Shown here: piece by piece, positions 27,182 through 37,543 of the stretch
Layout: the number at the start of each line of letters is the position of its first letter
Position numbering within the stretch: position 1 is the stretch's first letter
Source: CAZGMJ01 sp964526785
GTDB lineage: Bacteria; Planctomycetota; Phycisphaerae; Sedimentisphaerales; Anaerobacaceae
DNA length: 64,000 bases
Reading direction: 5' to 3'
NCBI GenBank assembly: GCA_964526785.1
Contig: CAZGMJ010000004.1
Location: 62,001 to 126,000 of the forward strand
Notes under the pieces: generated by a model
The model's database searches: none
What the model saw: the letters and a program-made list of their open reading frames with translations, nothing else
Told to the model about the DNA's origin: nothing
Made by a program: the position numbers and the translations under genes

Positions 27182-29512
27182 TCAGGGCCAGAGCGTTTCC
27201 TGCAGCCAGCGTTCGGCGATCAGTGCGAAGTCCGCAAAATCTATCCTGCCATCGGGTTGCGGGTCGGCCGGAGCGAGGACGGGGACCAGCGGTTGGTGCA
27301 ATCGGGCGTCGGGTCCGGCGGACAGGTAGAGGATTTCGGCGTGAGAGAGGGCATAGTTGTAGATGCGGAAGTCGTCCAGTTTTCCTTCGTAGAATCCGCT
27401 CTTGCCATCGGCGGCGGCACCAATGCGGGAAGGGCCGGCATCGGTTCCGTCGAGCGGTCCGAATGCTTCGACGTTCTCGGCGACGAGCAGGCCGTTTCGG
27501 TACAGACGCATCGATGCGCCGGCAGCGTCCTTGACGAAAGCGTAGTGGTCCCAATTGCGGTCGCGTTTGGCGGGCCTTTCTTCAATCCACGTCAGGCGGT
27601 CCGGCGATTGGGCGGAGGATGGAGATTGCGATGTGAATTCGGTCCATCCGGCGGCATTCGCCTGGGCCCATACGGAGATGGTTATCTGGCCGGAGATACC
27701 GGCGAACACAGCGTCGGGGACGATCACACTGGAGGCGCCGTTGAAATCGAGGCAGCCACCATCATAGCCGGCCGCATTCCAGAGCGGCGCAGTTTTTCCC
27801 TGCACAACGGCGTGGCGGGCATAGTCTGATGCATCGGCGACGTTCGTTCCGGAGGTTTCGTCGAACTTGTAGTGCACCTGTAATCGCGCGGCGTCCGGCT
27901 GGACGGCTGTGATGCTGTAGCCCCCTGCAAGCCAGTGCCGCATCAGGAGGTCGAGATCGTTGATGTCAGTGAGGCAGTCTTCATCGAGACTTGCGGCGAC
28001 ATACTCGGGCAGACATCGAGGCGGGTAGAGCCTTATGCTCCGGAGATCCAACACGCCTGTCGATGCGTCAACGCTGTTTGCGACGGCGGCAAGGCCGACG
28101 GTCAAGTGGGTGACTGCGGTGCAGTCGCAATCAGAGAAATCCGCCAGCGGGATCACCCATCGCTGCGGCGGGCGCCATGTGTGCTGGACCAAGACGTTCG
28201 GATCGGAGTGGTGCACGCGGCTGGTCCGGCCTGTCTGGTCGGTCAGTGCAACATAGAGCGAGGCGGGATGATTTTCCGGGGCACCGCGGAATCGGATTTC
28301 CCAGGCTTCGGCTCGGCCGGCGGTGCAGTCGCGAGGCGACTGGTAATGCAGGGTGGCGTTCGTATCGGATGCCGGATTGTCGTGGTTATAGACGAGTTGC
28401 AGCGAGGCACCGGAGATGTGCCGGTTCAGCGAGGCGGCACCGTCAGGCTCGGCAGACCATGCGGCACGGAGTTGTTCGGAATCCTCATACGTATCGAAGT
28501 CATCGACGAGCGAAGAGGTGTGCAGATGGAAACTCCAGAGCCGCCCTTTTGTGGTGGTGCGGTCACCATTGACCTCGTCTACGCGCCAGTAGTACGTGCG
28601 GCCGAACCGGAGGCCTTCGGGAGGAGTGTAATAGTCATCTGCGCGATCCTGCCGGCCACGGTATACGCCGGTGGTGGATGTGTCGGCGCGAAGGACGGAG
28701 AAGTGGTCTTGTCCGAAGTACACATCGTGTCCGATAGCCGTATCGCCAATAGACCATTCGAGCGGGAGAGCTTCGGCGGCATCGACGGTCGAGCCATCGG
28801 CAGGACGGGGACTCCAGGCCAGACGCGGATCGGGCTTTGCGAGCGCCTGAATCTCGGCGACGGTCAAGATCCCGTCATAGAATCGGAAGTCATCGACCAT
28901 GCCGGCGAAGCGTTTATTGCCATTGCGATTGACACCCAAAGCGAATTGATTGAACAGCGCGTCGGTAAGCGATCCGGTGGCTGCGAGGGCGCCGTTGTAA
29001 AACAAGGTTGCACCGGCGCCTTCGCAGACGAGCGCCAAATGCACCCAGTCGGCAGTCACGGGGCCAAAGGTTATCGCTCCGGGGTTTATGCGGTAGTTAC
29101 CCGGCGATGTGCCATCGACATCAATCTGGAAGCCGGCGGTATTCGGGGAATAGCCACTGAATACGCTGCAATATTCATCCTGGCCGAACGTTTCGGTCCG
29201 GACCCAGAAGGCAATCGTGCAGGCGGCGAAGGAGGTCTGGGGGAAGGCGCACACGACGGCATCATTGGCGCCGTCGAACTTCAAGGCGCCGCCGTGGACA
29301 CCAGCGAGCCATTGGGGGTTGCTCTGGATGGCACCGGTGCGGCCTTTGCCGGATGCGTCGGCGACCGTCCCGGCGGCTGGTTGGTCGAATTTCCACCAGA
29401 CGAGCAGGTTCGGGTCTGCGGCACTGACATTTGCCGCACAAGCACCCAGAATAAGAGCGCAGAAGAGCCAACATGCGATCTTGTTATGTTCGGATCGGGC
29501 CATGGGGTCCAT
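27182..29512 (-). CDS. Large exported LamG-domain protein with dockerin-like repeats
   Basis: About 776 residues with a signal peptide (CWLFCALILGACAANVSA). A first LamG/concanavalin-like domain (~30-215: LLVWWKFDQPAAGTVADASG) is followed by a fibronectin-like segment ending in TYYWRVDEVNG and a CBM-like beta sandwich (~330-500). A short dockerin-like loop (DCLTDINDLDLLMRHWL), a second LamG (~530-720) and a terminal dockerin-like loop (DGRIDFADFALIAERWL) complete it. The two ATG choices near the start have weak ribosome sites. It probably binds or displays on polysaccharide. Confidence 0.85.
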   Translation of the reverse strand: MDPMARSEHNKIACWLFCALILGACAANVSAADPNLLVWWKFDQPAAGTVADASGKGRTGAIQSNPQWLAGVHGGALKFDGANDAVVCAFPQTSFAACTIAFWVRTETFGQDEYCSVFSGYSPNTAGFQIDVDGTSPGNYRINPGAITFGPVTADWVHLALVCEGAGATLFYNGALAATGSLTDALFNQFALGVNRNGNKRFAGMVDDFRFYDGILTVAEIQALAKPDPRLAWSPRPADGSTVDAAEALPLEWSIGDTAIGHDVYFGQDHFSVLRADTSTTGVYRGRQDRADDYYTPPEGLRFGRTYYWRVDEVNGDRTTTKGRLWSFHLHTSSLVDDFDTYEDSEQLRAAWSAEPDGAASLNRHISGASLQLVYNHDNPASDTNATLHYQSPRDCTAGRAEAWEIRFRGAPENHPASLYVALTDQTGRTSRVHHSDPNVLVQHTWRPPQRWVIPLADFSDCDCTAVTHLTVGLAAVANSVDASTGVLDLRSIRLYPPRCLPEYVAASLDEDCLTDINDLDLLMRHWLAGGYSITAVQPDAARLQVHYKFDETSGTNVADASDYARHAVVQGKTAPLWNAAGYDGGCLDFNGASSVIVPDAVFAGISGQITISVWAQANAAGWTEFTSQSPSSAQSPDRLTWIEERPAKRDRNWDHYAFVKDAAGASMRLYRNGLLVAENVEAFGPLDGTDAGPSRIGAAADGKSGFYEGKLDDFRIYNYALSHAEILYLSAGPDARLHQPLVPVLAPADPQPDGRIDFADFALIAERWLQETLWP

Positions 29513-29770
29513 ATCGGTCTTTTTCGGCGTTGAATTGTGTTGTCTTTCGCTGTGCACGGCCACAACAGCCCATCCAGTCTACGTTATCATCTTCCACCAA
29601 CTATACTAACACAAGCTGCATCTTTCGTGGGGGAGTTTCCGGAGGATCAAGGTAGAAAGACGGGGGCCCGCGATTGTCTGCCCAGAGCGAGGTTTTGCGG
29701 GCGCACACGAAAGCCCTGCCTGCGTCCGTAATCAGGTGTGTATTGGCAGGTTTCGACAGACGAAAGGGTG

Positions 29771-30202
29771 CTACCTGACTGTTACAGTCGCGGTCTGGTC
29801 AGCAAATACCTTATTGCCGCTGCCATAGTAGCTCAAGGTAACCGTGTAGGTACCCGGTTCAGTCCAGGTGAACTCGGCGGTATTGAGATATTTGCCATCT
29901 TCATTCTTCAGAGCCTGGGCATCCCGCTGGCCGTCGGACGATTTCCATCCGACCGAGACGTACCAACGATTCTGGTCTTCGGGGATGTGACTGAGGATGC
30001 CGGTCAGTGTCAGGGCTTGTCCCGGTTTGACGGCAGGGTTTTTGGGCGTAATAGTAATGACGACCGGTGCGGACCGATCCTCTTTGGCAGCTGCATTTGC
30101 TGCAGGCTCATCCGAAGGCTGGTCCGACTGTTTCTTGCAGCCGGCGAGCGAACAGGCCATCATTAGAGGGATCAAGCAGTTGATGCAGATTAGCCGTTTC
30201 AT
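29771..30202 (-). CDS. Small lipoprotein with PKD/Ig-like domain
   Basis: A 143-residue protein starting behind GGGGAG. Signal peptide with lipobox SLAGC (Cys ~21), an Ala/Ser/Asp linker, then one beta-sandwich domain (~45-143) with VKPGQALTLTG, EFTWTEPGTYTVTLSYYG and terminal ATVTV, the PKD/invasin-like plan. There is no catalytic motif; it is probably a surface-exposed binding or structural module. It is divergent from the cytochrome-like gene. Confidence 0.75.
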   Translation of the reverse strand: MKRLICINCLIPLMMACSLAGCKKQSDQPSDEPAANAAAKEDRSAPVVITITPKNPAVKPGQALTLTGILSHIPEDQNRWYVSVGWKSSDGQRDAQALKNEDGKYLNTAEFTWTEPGTYTVTLSYYGSGNKVFADQTATVTVR

Positions 30203-30490
30203 GTTTCTCCCCTTCAACGAGATTTTCGACGTTCCTGTGTTGGCCGGCTGTGTCGTCCAGCCAGTTGTCAGATCATAGCGTCCAAGCGAGCATTCGTCCA
30301 CTTCAATTTCGGGGCGGTGTGGATAATGCGCATTCGGTGAGAGCGTACGACGGGCCGCCGAGCGAGCGAATACTTCCTTCTCCCAACGGTGCGGCGTTGT
30401 ATAATGGGCTTTGACTTTGACCGGTTTGTACGGTGTCTGTTTTTCGGAGAGACTGTGGTCCCGGCGCTAATCCAGTTCAAGGGGTGAACG

Positions 30491-33400
30491 ATGGCAGGAT
30501 TTCGGAATATGCGGAAGAATATTCTTCTGGATCATCTGCGATGTCGCGGCGCCGGCATCGTCCTTTCAGCAGTTTTGATGGTATCGGCAAGTGCGGCCGG
30601 AGACGCGGAAAGTGCGCAAGAACGTTACGAGGAACTTGTCCGGCAGAAGAATGCGGCGGCGATAGTGAACGGCCTGATTGATGCCTATGCGACGGAGTCA
30701 GCCGGCATGGAGATAGACGCGGCCGGGGAATTGCTGGGGCAGTGTGCGGAAGTAGGGGCGGCGGTGCTGGATATTCTGTCGAGAGGATCCGAGGCGAATT
30801 GCGATGCGCTTGGGGCGGAACTGCTGGTATGGATGGCGCGCGGGGATGAGACCCCGCGGTGGAAGCGCAGGGATCGAGAAGTCGAGCCGGTGCTGATGGC
30901 AACGGATGAAGTGGGCCGGCGGGCGGCGGAATTGCTCGATCACGGCGATCCGTTCGTGCGCGGCCTGGCGGAATGGGCGATTGCGATTCGCATTGGGATG
31001 GAGAACGCGGGGCCGCTTGCGGTCTGGCCGACGGAAGAAGCGCCGGGGTGGTACGACAAATGGATCGAGAGTCTGGACGGCGAGTTTCTGCTGGAATCCG
31101 ATTACGCTCGACAGGGTGCCGTTCTGGGCGTGCATCGAAGCAATGCGGCGATTGCGAAGTCGGCTGCGGAGATTCGGCGGCGGACGCGAGCGATGGCGAT
31201 GGCTGTGCGAGATCGGATGGACAGTAAAACGACCCGAAGGCTCGAGAGGCAACTGGAGCATTTCGAGGCGGTGTACAGTCGGCTGGTCAAAGCCGGCGAT
31301 TCGGGGGATGACGATCCGGCGAGGCAACGGCGGTTGTGGATGAAGCTGCGGCTGGCGGGCCGGCGGGTTGCTTTGATGAATCCCGATCTGGATTTCGGGC
31401 ACATCCTGCTTGCCACGCGGCACGCATATCACGACGGGCCGAATATCACTGCGGGGGCAAAGCCTTACATTATCAAGCCCGGCGGGGACCTGCTGGTCAA
31501 ATCAGGCTTTGGTCCGGGCGATGCGGCACGACCGCTGATCGACGGCAAGCTGGCTCCGGGACACATGCGGGGGATGGAGTTGTGGTGGGATGCGGATCGG
31601 ATTGTCTTTTCGTATGCGGCCCAGCCGAGATATTTCGAGGAGCAGTTGGTGGAGTCGGACCAGGGATTTGACGACAAGGTGCACGGGGCGTCCGAACCGG
31701 CACACATCCACGAGATACGCATCAGCGGGGACGGGCTGCGGCAGATCACCGATCATCCGTTCAACTCGGACGTGGAGCCGGCGTATCTGCCCAACGGCGA
31801 TATTATTTTCTGTTCGGACCGGGCAAACTACGGCAGCCAGTGCTCTGGATCGTTTCTGCAGAACAAGAAGATCGTGAATCTCTACCGGGTGCGGGCGGAC
31901 GGAACGGGCATTCGGGCGTTTCACAACAACAAGGATTTCGATCGGTATCCGCACGTGCTGGACAACGGGTTGATCGTGTACACGCGGTGGGAGTATCAGG
32001 AGCGGCACCTGTATCAGACGCACAACGTCTGGACGACGCGGCCGGACGGGACGATGACCGATGCGCTGTATAAGGAGCACATTAACAGCGGTCCGATGGC
32101 GCTGCGGGACCCGCGACAGGTGCCGGGCAGCCACAAGCTCGTGGCGATTGCGTGCGGGCATCACGAGTACGCTCAGGGGGCGGTGACTGTGATCGACCAT
32201 CATATCGGCGTGAACGAGCACGAGGGAATGCGGATTGTGACGCCGCGTATCTCGCCCCGGGAAGGAGGCATCGGACGGGGAAGGACGGTTGCGGAGGGCG
32301 GCATCGAGGATCGCGGCGGGCTGTACCAGCAGCCGTATGCTTTGTCCGACAGGAGCTTTCTGGTTTCGTATTCGTATCACCTGCCGCGGAGCGAGTCGAA
32401 TGCGACGAACTTCGGCGTATATTACATCGACGTCTGGGGCAACAAGGAACTGATCCACCGGGAACCGGTGCTATCGTCTGTTTATCCCATTGCGCTGCGG
32501 AAGCGGCCGCGGCCACCGATTATTCGTGACGGCATCGAGAAGAATAAGGGCAAGGCACAGTGCTATGTGAACGACGTGTATCGCGGGCTTGACGGCGTTG
32601 AGCGCGGGACCGTGAAGTACATTCGCATCGCGCATCGGACGGAACAGCCGACGATGCACACGGGCGATGGCGTGACGGAGTTCAATCATCTGCATTACGT
32701 GCCCGACGGTTCGTGGGCGCGGGTGCTGGGGGTGTGGACGTGGACTCCGGCGCGGGTGATCGGGATCGTGCCGGTCGAGGAGGACGGTTCGGCGTATTTC
32801 GACGTGCCGGCAAACGTGCCCTTGTATTTTCAGGCGCTGGATGAGAATTATATGGAGATCCGGCGGATGCGGAGTTTCGTGAGCATGCAGCCGGGAGAGG
32901 TGCGGGGCTGCAAAGGGTGCCATGAGACGCGGAACGAGACGCCGCGGAAGAATCTGCGGATGCCGCTGGCGGTTCGGCGGGCACCGTCGCGGCCGGAACC
33001 GCCCTTCTGGGGTGATACGGTGCTGCCCGACTATGAGATGCACGTGCAGCCGATTCTGTCGAAGCATTGTGCCGGATGTCACGGGACGGAGGACCCGGCC
33101 GGCGGTTTGGAGTTCACGGATCGATTGGTGGAGCATCAGTTTCAGTCGTATCGAACGATGTTCGGCATTTCGGCCGACGAGCGGACGCCTGTGTGGAGCG
33201 GGTACAACTATAAGCTGTCGTATCCGGAGGCCGAACCGATGGTCGACAAGGATGCCCTGCGGAAGATGGAGAAGAACGAGTATCCGGGACAGTTGGTCTC
33301 GCTGTCGAATCGATTCAGCGATGCAAGCATTTCGCAGCCGATGGAATTCGGCTCGCACAAGAGCAGGTTGATTACCGCCCTGCTGACGAAGGAGCATCGC

Positions 33401-33607
33401 GAGAACGTGCATATGAGCCGGGCGGAGTGGATCGGTCTGACGACGTGGGTCGATCTCAATGCGCCGTACTGGGGATCGTTCGTGGACAAGGAACCGGTAC
33501 GACGGGGAGAGAAGCCCAAGCGCGTATTCGTGGAGTTTCCGCCACCGTTCGAATCGGAGGACGAGACGAAGCCTGCAATTCGCAGCAAGCCGGCTTCGAG
33601 CGGGTAG
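30491..33607 (+). CDS. Large HzsA-like secreted protein with two c-type heme motifs
   Basis: A 1038-residue exported protein (signal about 15-36). Residues ~300-720 have the beta-propeller style of the hydrazine synthase alpha-subunit middle domain and TolB-like repeats (ISGDGLRQITDHPFNS, PAYLPNGDIIFCSDR, NLYRVRADGTG). The C-terminal part holds two heme c sites: CKGCH (807-811) and CAGCH (860-864), the second inside a YEMHVQPILSKHCAGCHG cytochrome signature common in planctomycete Cyt-c proteins. It resembles HzsA-related proteins widespread outside anammox bacteria, so anammox is not implied. It is probably extracytoplasmic. Confidence 0.85.
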   Translation: MAGFRNMRKNILLDHLRCRGAGIVLSAVLMVSASAAGDAESAQERYEELVRQKNAAAIVNGLIDAYATESAGMEIDAAGELLGQCAEVGAAVLDILSRGSEANCDALGAELLVWMARGDETPRWKRRDREVEPVLMATDEVGRRAAELLDHGDPFVRGLAEWAIAIRIGMENAGPLAVWPTEEAPGWYDKWIESLDGEFLLESDYARQGAVLGVHRSNAAIAKSAAEIRRRTRAMAMAVRDRMDSKTTRRLERQLEHFEAVYSRLVKAGDSGDDDPARQRRLWMKLRLAGRRVALMNPDLDFGHILLATRHAYHDGPNITAGAKPYIIKPGGDLLVKSGFGPGDAARPLIDGKLAPGHMRGMELWWDADRIVFSYAAQPRYFEEQLVESDQGFDDKVHGASEPAHIHEIRISGDGLRQITDHPFNSDVEPAYLPNGDIIFCSDRANYGSQCSGSFLQNKKIVNLYRVRADGTGIRAFHNNKDFDRYPHVLDNGLIVYTRWEYQERHLYQTHNVWTTRPDGTMTDALYKEHINSGPMALRDPRQVPGSHKLVAIACGHHEYAQGAVTVIDHHIGVNEHEGMRIVTPRISPREGGIGRGRTVAEGGIEDRGGLYQQPYALSDRSFLVSYSYHLPRSESNATNFGVYYIDVWGNKELIHREPVLSSVYPIALRKRPRPPIIRDGIEKNKGKAQCYVNDVYRGLDGVERGTVKYIRIAHRTEQPTMHTGDGVTEFNHLHYVPDGSWARVLGVWTWTPARVIGIVPVEEDGSAYFDVPANVPLYFQALDENYMEIRRMRSFVSMQPGEVRGCKGCHETRNETPRKNLRMPLAVRRAPSRPEPPFWGDTVLPDYEMHVQPILSKHCAGCHGTEDPAGGLEFTDRLVEHQFQSYRTMFGISADERTPVWSGYNYKLSYPEAEPMVDKDALRKMEKNEYPGQLVSLSNRFSDASISQPMEFGSHKSRLITALLTKEHRENVHMSRAEWIGLTTWVDLNAPYWGSFVDKEPVRRGEKPKRVFVEFPPPFESEDETKPAIRSKPASSG

Positions 33608-33669
33608 CAAACAATCACATACGGCGGGCATTTCGGGTCCGCGAAGCAGAACCAACGGAGGTAATTACA

Positions 33670-34629
33670 ATGCAGAATGACGTGGATCGCAGGGGGTTTC
33701 TCAAGCAGTCGGTTGCGGCGGGCGCGGCGATGGCGGTGGGCGCCAGCGGCGTGAGCGGTCAAGCCAGGGCCGCGGGTAATACCGAGACCGGAGTCAACGG
33801 CATGCCCATGGGGCGAATCAAGGATCTGCGGATCAGCCGGCTTATATCCGGGGGAAATCTGATCAGCGGATGGGCGCATGCGCGCGATCTGATATATGTG
33901 CATCATTTGATGCGGAGTTATAACACTCACGAGAAAGTGCTCGAAACGCTGGCGCTGCTGGAGGAGAACGGGGTCAACACGATCATCGCCGATCCTCGCG
34001 AGAAGCCGATGAAGATATTCAAGGAGTACTGGGACATGGGCGGCAAGATGCAATGGATTGCGGAGGGTCATCCGAGTCCGGAGGATTTGCGAACGAACAT
34101 CAAGCGGTCGGTCGACTGGGGTGCTTCGGCGGTGTATATCCAGGGCGCCATCGGCGATAAGTGGCTGCGGCAGGGTCATTTCGGCAAACTCGGCGAGTGC
34201 GTGGATTTCATCAAGTCGCAGGGGGTTCCCGGCGGAATCGGGGCGCATTTGCTGGATGTGATTGTCGATGCGGAGGCGAGCGGGTTCGACGCGGATTTTT
34301 ACGTCAAGACGCTGCATCACACGAACTACTGGTCGTCGAGGCGACCCGACCAGCAGGGAGACGTGGTGGGCAACCGGGAGGACAATTTCTGGGCGAAGAC
34401 GCCGGAGAAGACGATTGCGTTTATGAAGTCGGTGAAGAAGCCATGGATCGCGTTCAAGACGCTGGCGGCGGGAGCAATTCATCCATCGAGCGGATTCAAG
34501 TATGCGTTCGAGGGAGGGGCGGATTTCGTATGCGTCGGCATGTTCGATTTTCAGGTGCGCGAGGACGCGATAATTGCGAAGAAGACGGTTGGCGAGATCG
34601 GCAATCGCGAGCGTCCGTGGCTGGCGTAG
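33670..34629 (+). CDS. Tat-exported AKR-like TIM-barrel protein without the full catalytic tetrad
   Basis: A 319-residue protein behind a strong GGAGG site. Twin-arginine signal (DRRGFLKQ), then a barrel beginning MPMGRIKDLRISRLISGGN, which mimics the AKR N-terminus. The Tyr/Lys/His tetrad of active aldo/keto reductases is not evident; instead HHLMRSYNTHEKVLETL and GVNTIIADPREK occur. The substrate is unknown. It sits between the HzsA-like gene and another Tat-exported barrel protein, all on the plus strand. Confidence 0.75.
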   Translation: MQNDVDRRGFLKQSVAAGAAMAVGASGVSGQARAAGNTETGVNGMPMGRIKDLRISRLISGGNLISGWAHARDLIYVHHLMRSYNTHEKVLETLALLEENGVNTIIADPREKPMKIFKEYWDMGGKMQWIAEGHPSPEDLRTNIKRSVDWGASAVYIQGAIGDKWLRQGHFGKLGECVDFIKSQGVPGGIGAHLLDVIVDAEASGFDADFYVKTLHHTNYWSSRRPDQQGDVVGNREDNFWAKTPEKTIAFMKSVKKPWIAFKTLAAGAIHPSSGFKYAFEGGADFVCVGMFDFQVREDAIIAKKTVGEIGNRERPWLA

Positions 34630-34791
34630 CGGGACAAAACGCTGTCAGTCAACACGCGGACGGCTCGAGGTCCACGGTAAGGTTCGATGCGCCGTGACCT
34701 GATGCCGAAAGATACGTGCGAAATGACGATCAGGAGGCGAACTGACACGAGTTCGCGCACAACTTTGGGACAAAGCTAAGGAAAGGCAGAT

Positions 34792-36324
34792 ATGAGTCGC
34801 ACAACGAAAGACATGCGATGGAATCGGCGGCATTTCATGAAGCAGGCGGCGGGTGCGTGCGCGGGGGCCGGGGTGGCGATCTCGGCGCTGGCATCGACGG
34901 CACAGGCCGGACAGCGGAACCATAGAGGCAGCGACCCATTCGTGGGCATTCAAATTGCATCGCACAGTTTTCTGGACGAGGGGGTTGATTACTGCCTGGA
35001 TCTGCTGCAGGAGACCGGACGGGTCAATGCGCTGATGATATCCAGCCTGTCTTACTACGGTGCGATGGGACGGCCCAAGGAGGTGATGGCCGATCACGGC
35101 GTTCCGATTCGCGATAATGCCAAGCGCAAGCTGCCGCGGGTGTGGGTGCAGCATCACGATACGTACTACAAAGACACGACACTGCGTCACATGGAGCCGG
35201 ATCCATCCTGGGAATACGCAGGGACAGAGATCTTTGCAAAGTTGGCCGAACCTGCGCACAAGCGGGGCATGAAACTCTACGAGCGAATGTACGAGCCGAG
35301 CAGCCGGGCAGCGGGCGCGATCAGGAATTTCAGGACGGTGCTGGAGACGGACGTTTACGGCAAGGCGGGACCGCGGCCCTGTGTGAATAATCCCGATTAC
35401 CGCGCATGGCTTGCGGGAACGATGCGGGATCTGTTCGAGAGCTACGATCTGGACGGGATTCAGTACGGTGCCGAGCGATCGGGGCCGCTTGGCGACTGGC
35501 TGGCATGGGGGAATGTGCCTCGATGTTTTTGTCCGCATTGTACGGCCAAGGCATACAAGGCCGGCGTCGATGCTGCACGGGCGAGGAAGGGGCTGGTCGA
35601 GGTTCACAAGTACGTCTCGGCTCTGAAGGACGGGTTGCGGCCGAGCGACGGCGTGCTGGTGGAATTTCTGCGCATTGTGATGAAGTATCCGGAAGTGCTC
35701 GCATGGGAGCGTCAATGGGCGGAGAGCCTCAACGACCTGCATGCGCTGGTCTACGAGACGGTAAAAGGGGTGAATCCGGACGCACATGTGGGCAGACACG
35801 TCGATCATCAGCAAAGTTCGTATGCGCTGCTGTTCAGAGCGGCGGCGGAGTATGGCGAGATGACCGACTCGAATGATTTTATCAAGTTGATTCTCTATCA
35901 CGATATTGCCGGGCCGCGGGTGATGGGCAAACTCGATAACCTGCGAGATCACATCCTGAAGGAACTGACGGCCAAGCAGGGGCTGGATCTGTATTATTCC
36001 GTCTTTGGGTACGACCCGGCGATTGAGGCAGGGGTAAACGAACTAGCTGAGGCGGGTCTTTCGCCAAACTATGTCTATCGTGAGACGAAGCGTGCGGTCG
36101 AGGGCGTTGACGGTGGAGCGGCGGTCTATGCGGGGATCGGACTGGACATCCCCAAAGGCGGCGGCTGGGGCACCGACAAATGGCAGAGCGACCCGGATGA
36201 TGTGTATATGGCGACTCGGAAGGCGTTCGAGGCCGGGGGTAGAGGTGTCGTGGCCTCACGAGAATACGAAGAAATCACGCTCGGCAGCCTGCGGGCGATG
36301 GGCAAGGCAGTCGATGAAGTTTAG
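34792..36324 (+). CDS. Tat-exported putative glycoside-hydrolase-like barrel protein
   Basis: A 510-residue protein, start behind AAGGAAAGG. Twin-arginine signal RRHFMKQ. The mature part looks like a (beta/alpha)8 barrel in the hypothetical glycoside hydrolase class: Asp/Glu pairs at strand ends in YDLDGIQYGAERSG and YERMYEPSS, a Cys motif CFCPHC (~245) and GRHVDHQQSS. The catalytic pair cannot be assigned. The context of sulfatase, lyases and exported reductases fits polysaccharide breakdown. Confidence 0.75.
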   Translation: MSRTTKDMRWNRRHFMKQAAGACAGAGVAISALASTAQAGQRNHRGSDPFVGIQIASHSFLDEGVDYCLDLLQETGRVNALMISSLSYYGAMGRPKEVMADHGVPIRDNAKRKLPRVWVQHHDTYYKDTTLRHMEPDPSWEYAGTEIFAKLAEPAHKRGMKLYERMYEPSSRAAGAIRNFRTVLETDVYGKAGPRPCVNNPDYRAWLAGTMRDLFESYDLDGIQYGAERSGPLGDWLAWGNVPRCFCPHCTAKAYKAGVDAARARKGLVEVHKYVSALKDGLRPSDGVLVEFLRIVMKYPEVLAWERQWAESLNDLHALVYETVKGVNPDAHVGRHVDHQQSSYALLFRAAAEYGEMTDSNDFIKLILYHDIAGPRVMGKLDNLRDHILKELTAKQGLDLYYSVFGYDPAIEAGVNELAEAGLSPNYVYRETKRAVEGVDGGAAVYAGIGLDIPKGGGWGTDKWQSDPDDVYMATRKAFEAGGRGVVASREYEEITLGSLRAMGKAVDEV

Positions 36325-36352
36325 GGCGGCTATTTGATTGAGAGGTTCTTTC

Positions 36353-37309
36353 ATGGGATGGACAGACTGGAAATACCGGCGTATCGTTCCAGCAGCAATG
36401 GCGGCGGCAGTTCTGACGACGGTCGGCTGCAGCGGCAGGGATGTGTCTGAGGCAAAGGTGGAATCGGGAACCGTGCGGATTCTCTGGCTGGGCAGCAGCA
36501 GCACGTATTTTCACGACATGCCGAACCAATTTGCAAAATGGGTTAATGCAAATACCGACATGAAGGCGGAATCGGATCTGGTCGGGCGCAGCGGGACGGC
36601 CGTTTATAAGTATTTGCAGAAGGACTTTCCGGTTCAGTACGGCCTTGAGCGGGGGCAGACGGTGCTCGATAAGATTCGGGAAGGCGACTACGACTTCGTT
36701 GTCCTGCAGGTTCCCACGGATTATCTGGCCGGGCGTGGGGACAACAGCCGGGAGGATTTCGTGGCGGGCATCAGAACGTACTGCAAAGCGATTCGCCAGG
36801 CCGGGGGTAAACCGGTTTTCTACGAGCAGGGATGGGGGAACGACGCGTTGTTCGACGAGGGGGACAGGCTGCTGCTGGAACTGGCGCAGGAACTGGAGGT
36901 GATCGTGGCCCCCTGCCGGACGGCATGGAGGCAGATTCGGGAAGAAAGACCCGATCTGGAATTGCACAATCTGCCGGACCGCGTACATCTGGGTACGCTG
37001 GGCAATTACGTGAATCTCTGTTGTTTCTATGCGGCCATTACGGGCAAATCGCCTGTAGGGCTGCCGCAGCGGGTCTCGCGCTCCTGGCGGCGTCTGAGCG
37101 ACGAGGAAAAGGCAGAAGCCAGAGAGAAACTGGCAGGCATGACGATTGACGATCCTTACGTGCGACGGCTGCCTTCATGGATGCAACGCAATTCGATTTC
37201 GGCGAAGGTGACGGTGCTCGACGATGAGCTTGCGAAATATTTCCAGCAAGCCGCATGGCGCAGTTGGCTGAAATATGAAGACCGGCGGACGCAGGAGACA
37301 TCCACATAG
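36353..37309 (+). CDS. SGNH/GDSL-type lipoprotein hydrolase
   Basis: A 318-residue protein starting behind GAGAGG. Lipobox TVGC (Cys ~26), then an SGNH fold: ILWLGSSSTYFHDMP (nucleophile Ser block, ~45-58), FVVLQVPTDYL (block with oxyanion residues) and the C-terminal DRVHLGTLGNY (Asp-x-x-His catalytic pair). Such enzymes remove acetyl or other esters from sugars; here probably acting on the glycans targeted by neighbouring enzymes. It begins 28 bases after the preceding gene and is likely cotranscribed. Confidence 0.85.
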   Translation: MGWTDWKYRRIVPAAMAAAVLTTVGCSGRDVSEAKVESGTVRILWLGSSSTYFHDMPNQFAKWVNANTDMKAESDLVGRSGTAVYKYLQKDFPVQYGLERGQTVLDKIREGDYDFVVLQVPTDYLAGRGDNSREDFVAGIRTYCKAIRQAGGKPVFYEQGWGNDALFDEGDRLLLELAQELEVIVAPCRTAWRQIREERPDLELHNLPDRVHLGTLGNYVNLCCFYAAITGKSPVGLPQRVSRSWRRLSDEEKAEAREKLAGMTIDDPYVRRLPSWMQRNSISAKVTVLDDELAKYFQQAAWRSWLKYEDRRTQETST

Positions 37310-37543
37310 CGTGCCACCACACGGCGGAGTGTGAGCAAGGTACCGATCAACAGGGGGCAGATCGCGGGCCCATATTTGAGAAGGCAGAGCGTGCAATGGA
37401 TTGTGAGATCGCGCATGCTTGCTGGTGGCCGGAAATTTCGTGGTTCGACGCAATCACCAGAAGGGGTCGGCATTGCCAAGAAAGGGGCAGGAGGATACAA
37501 TACTGCCGACGCTAATCTTGTCTGCACTTATTCGGAGGCATTT

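Noticed and set aside
25747..27534. 595-codon plus-strand frame
   Set aside because: Antisense to the sulfatase, which has clear catalytic motifs.
27935..29533. 532-codon plus-strand frame
   Set aside because: Antisense to the LamG protein; no motif.
30491..33607. Anammox hydrazine synthase
   Set aside because: Only an alpha-like region occurs, without beta/gamma partners or other anammox genes; such HzsA-like proteins are found more widely.
37440..37465. T-arm-like stem suggesting a tRNA
   Set aside because: The loop is 8 bases and no acceptor, D or anticodon arms can be folded.
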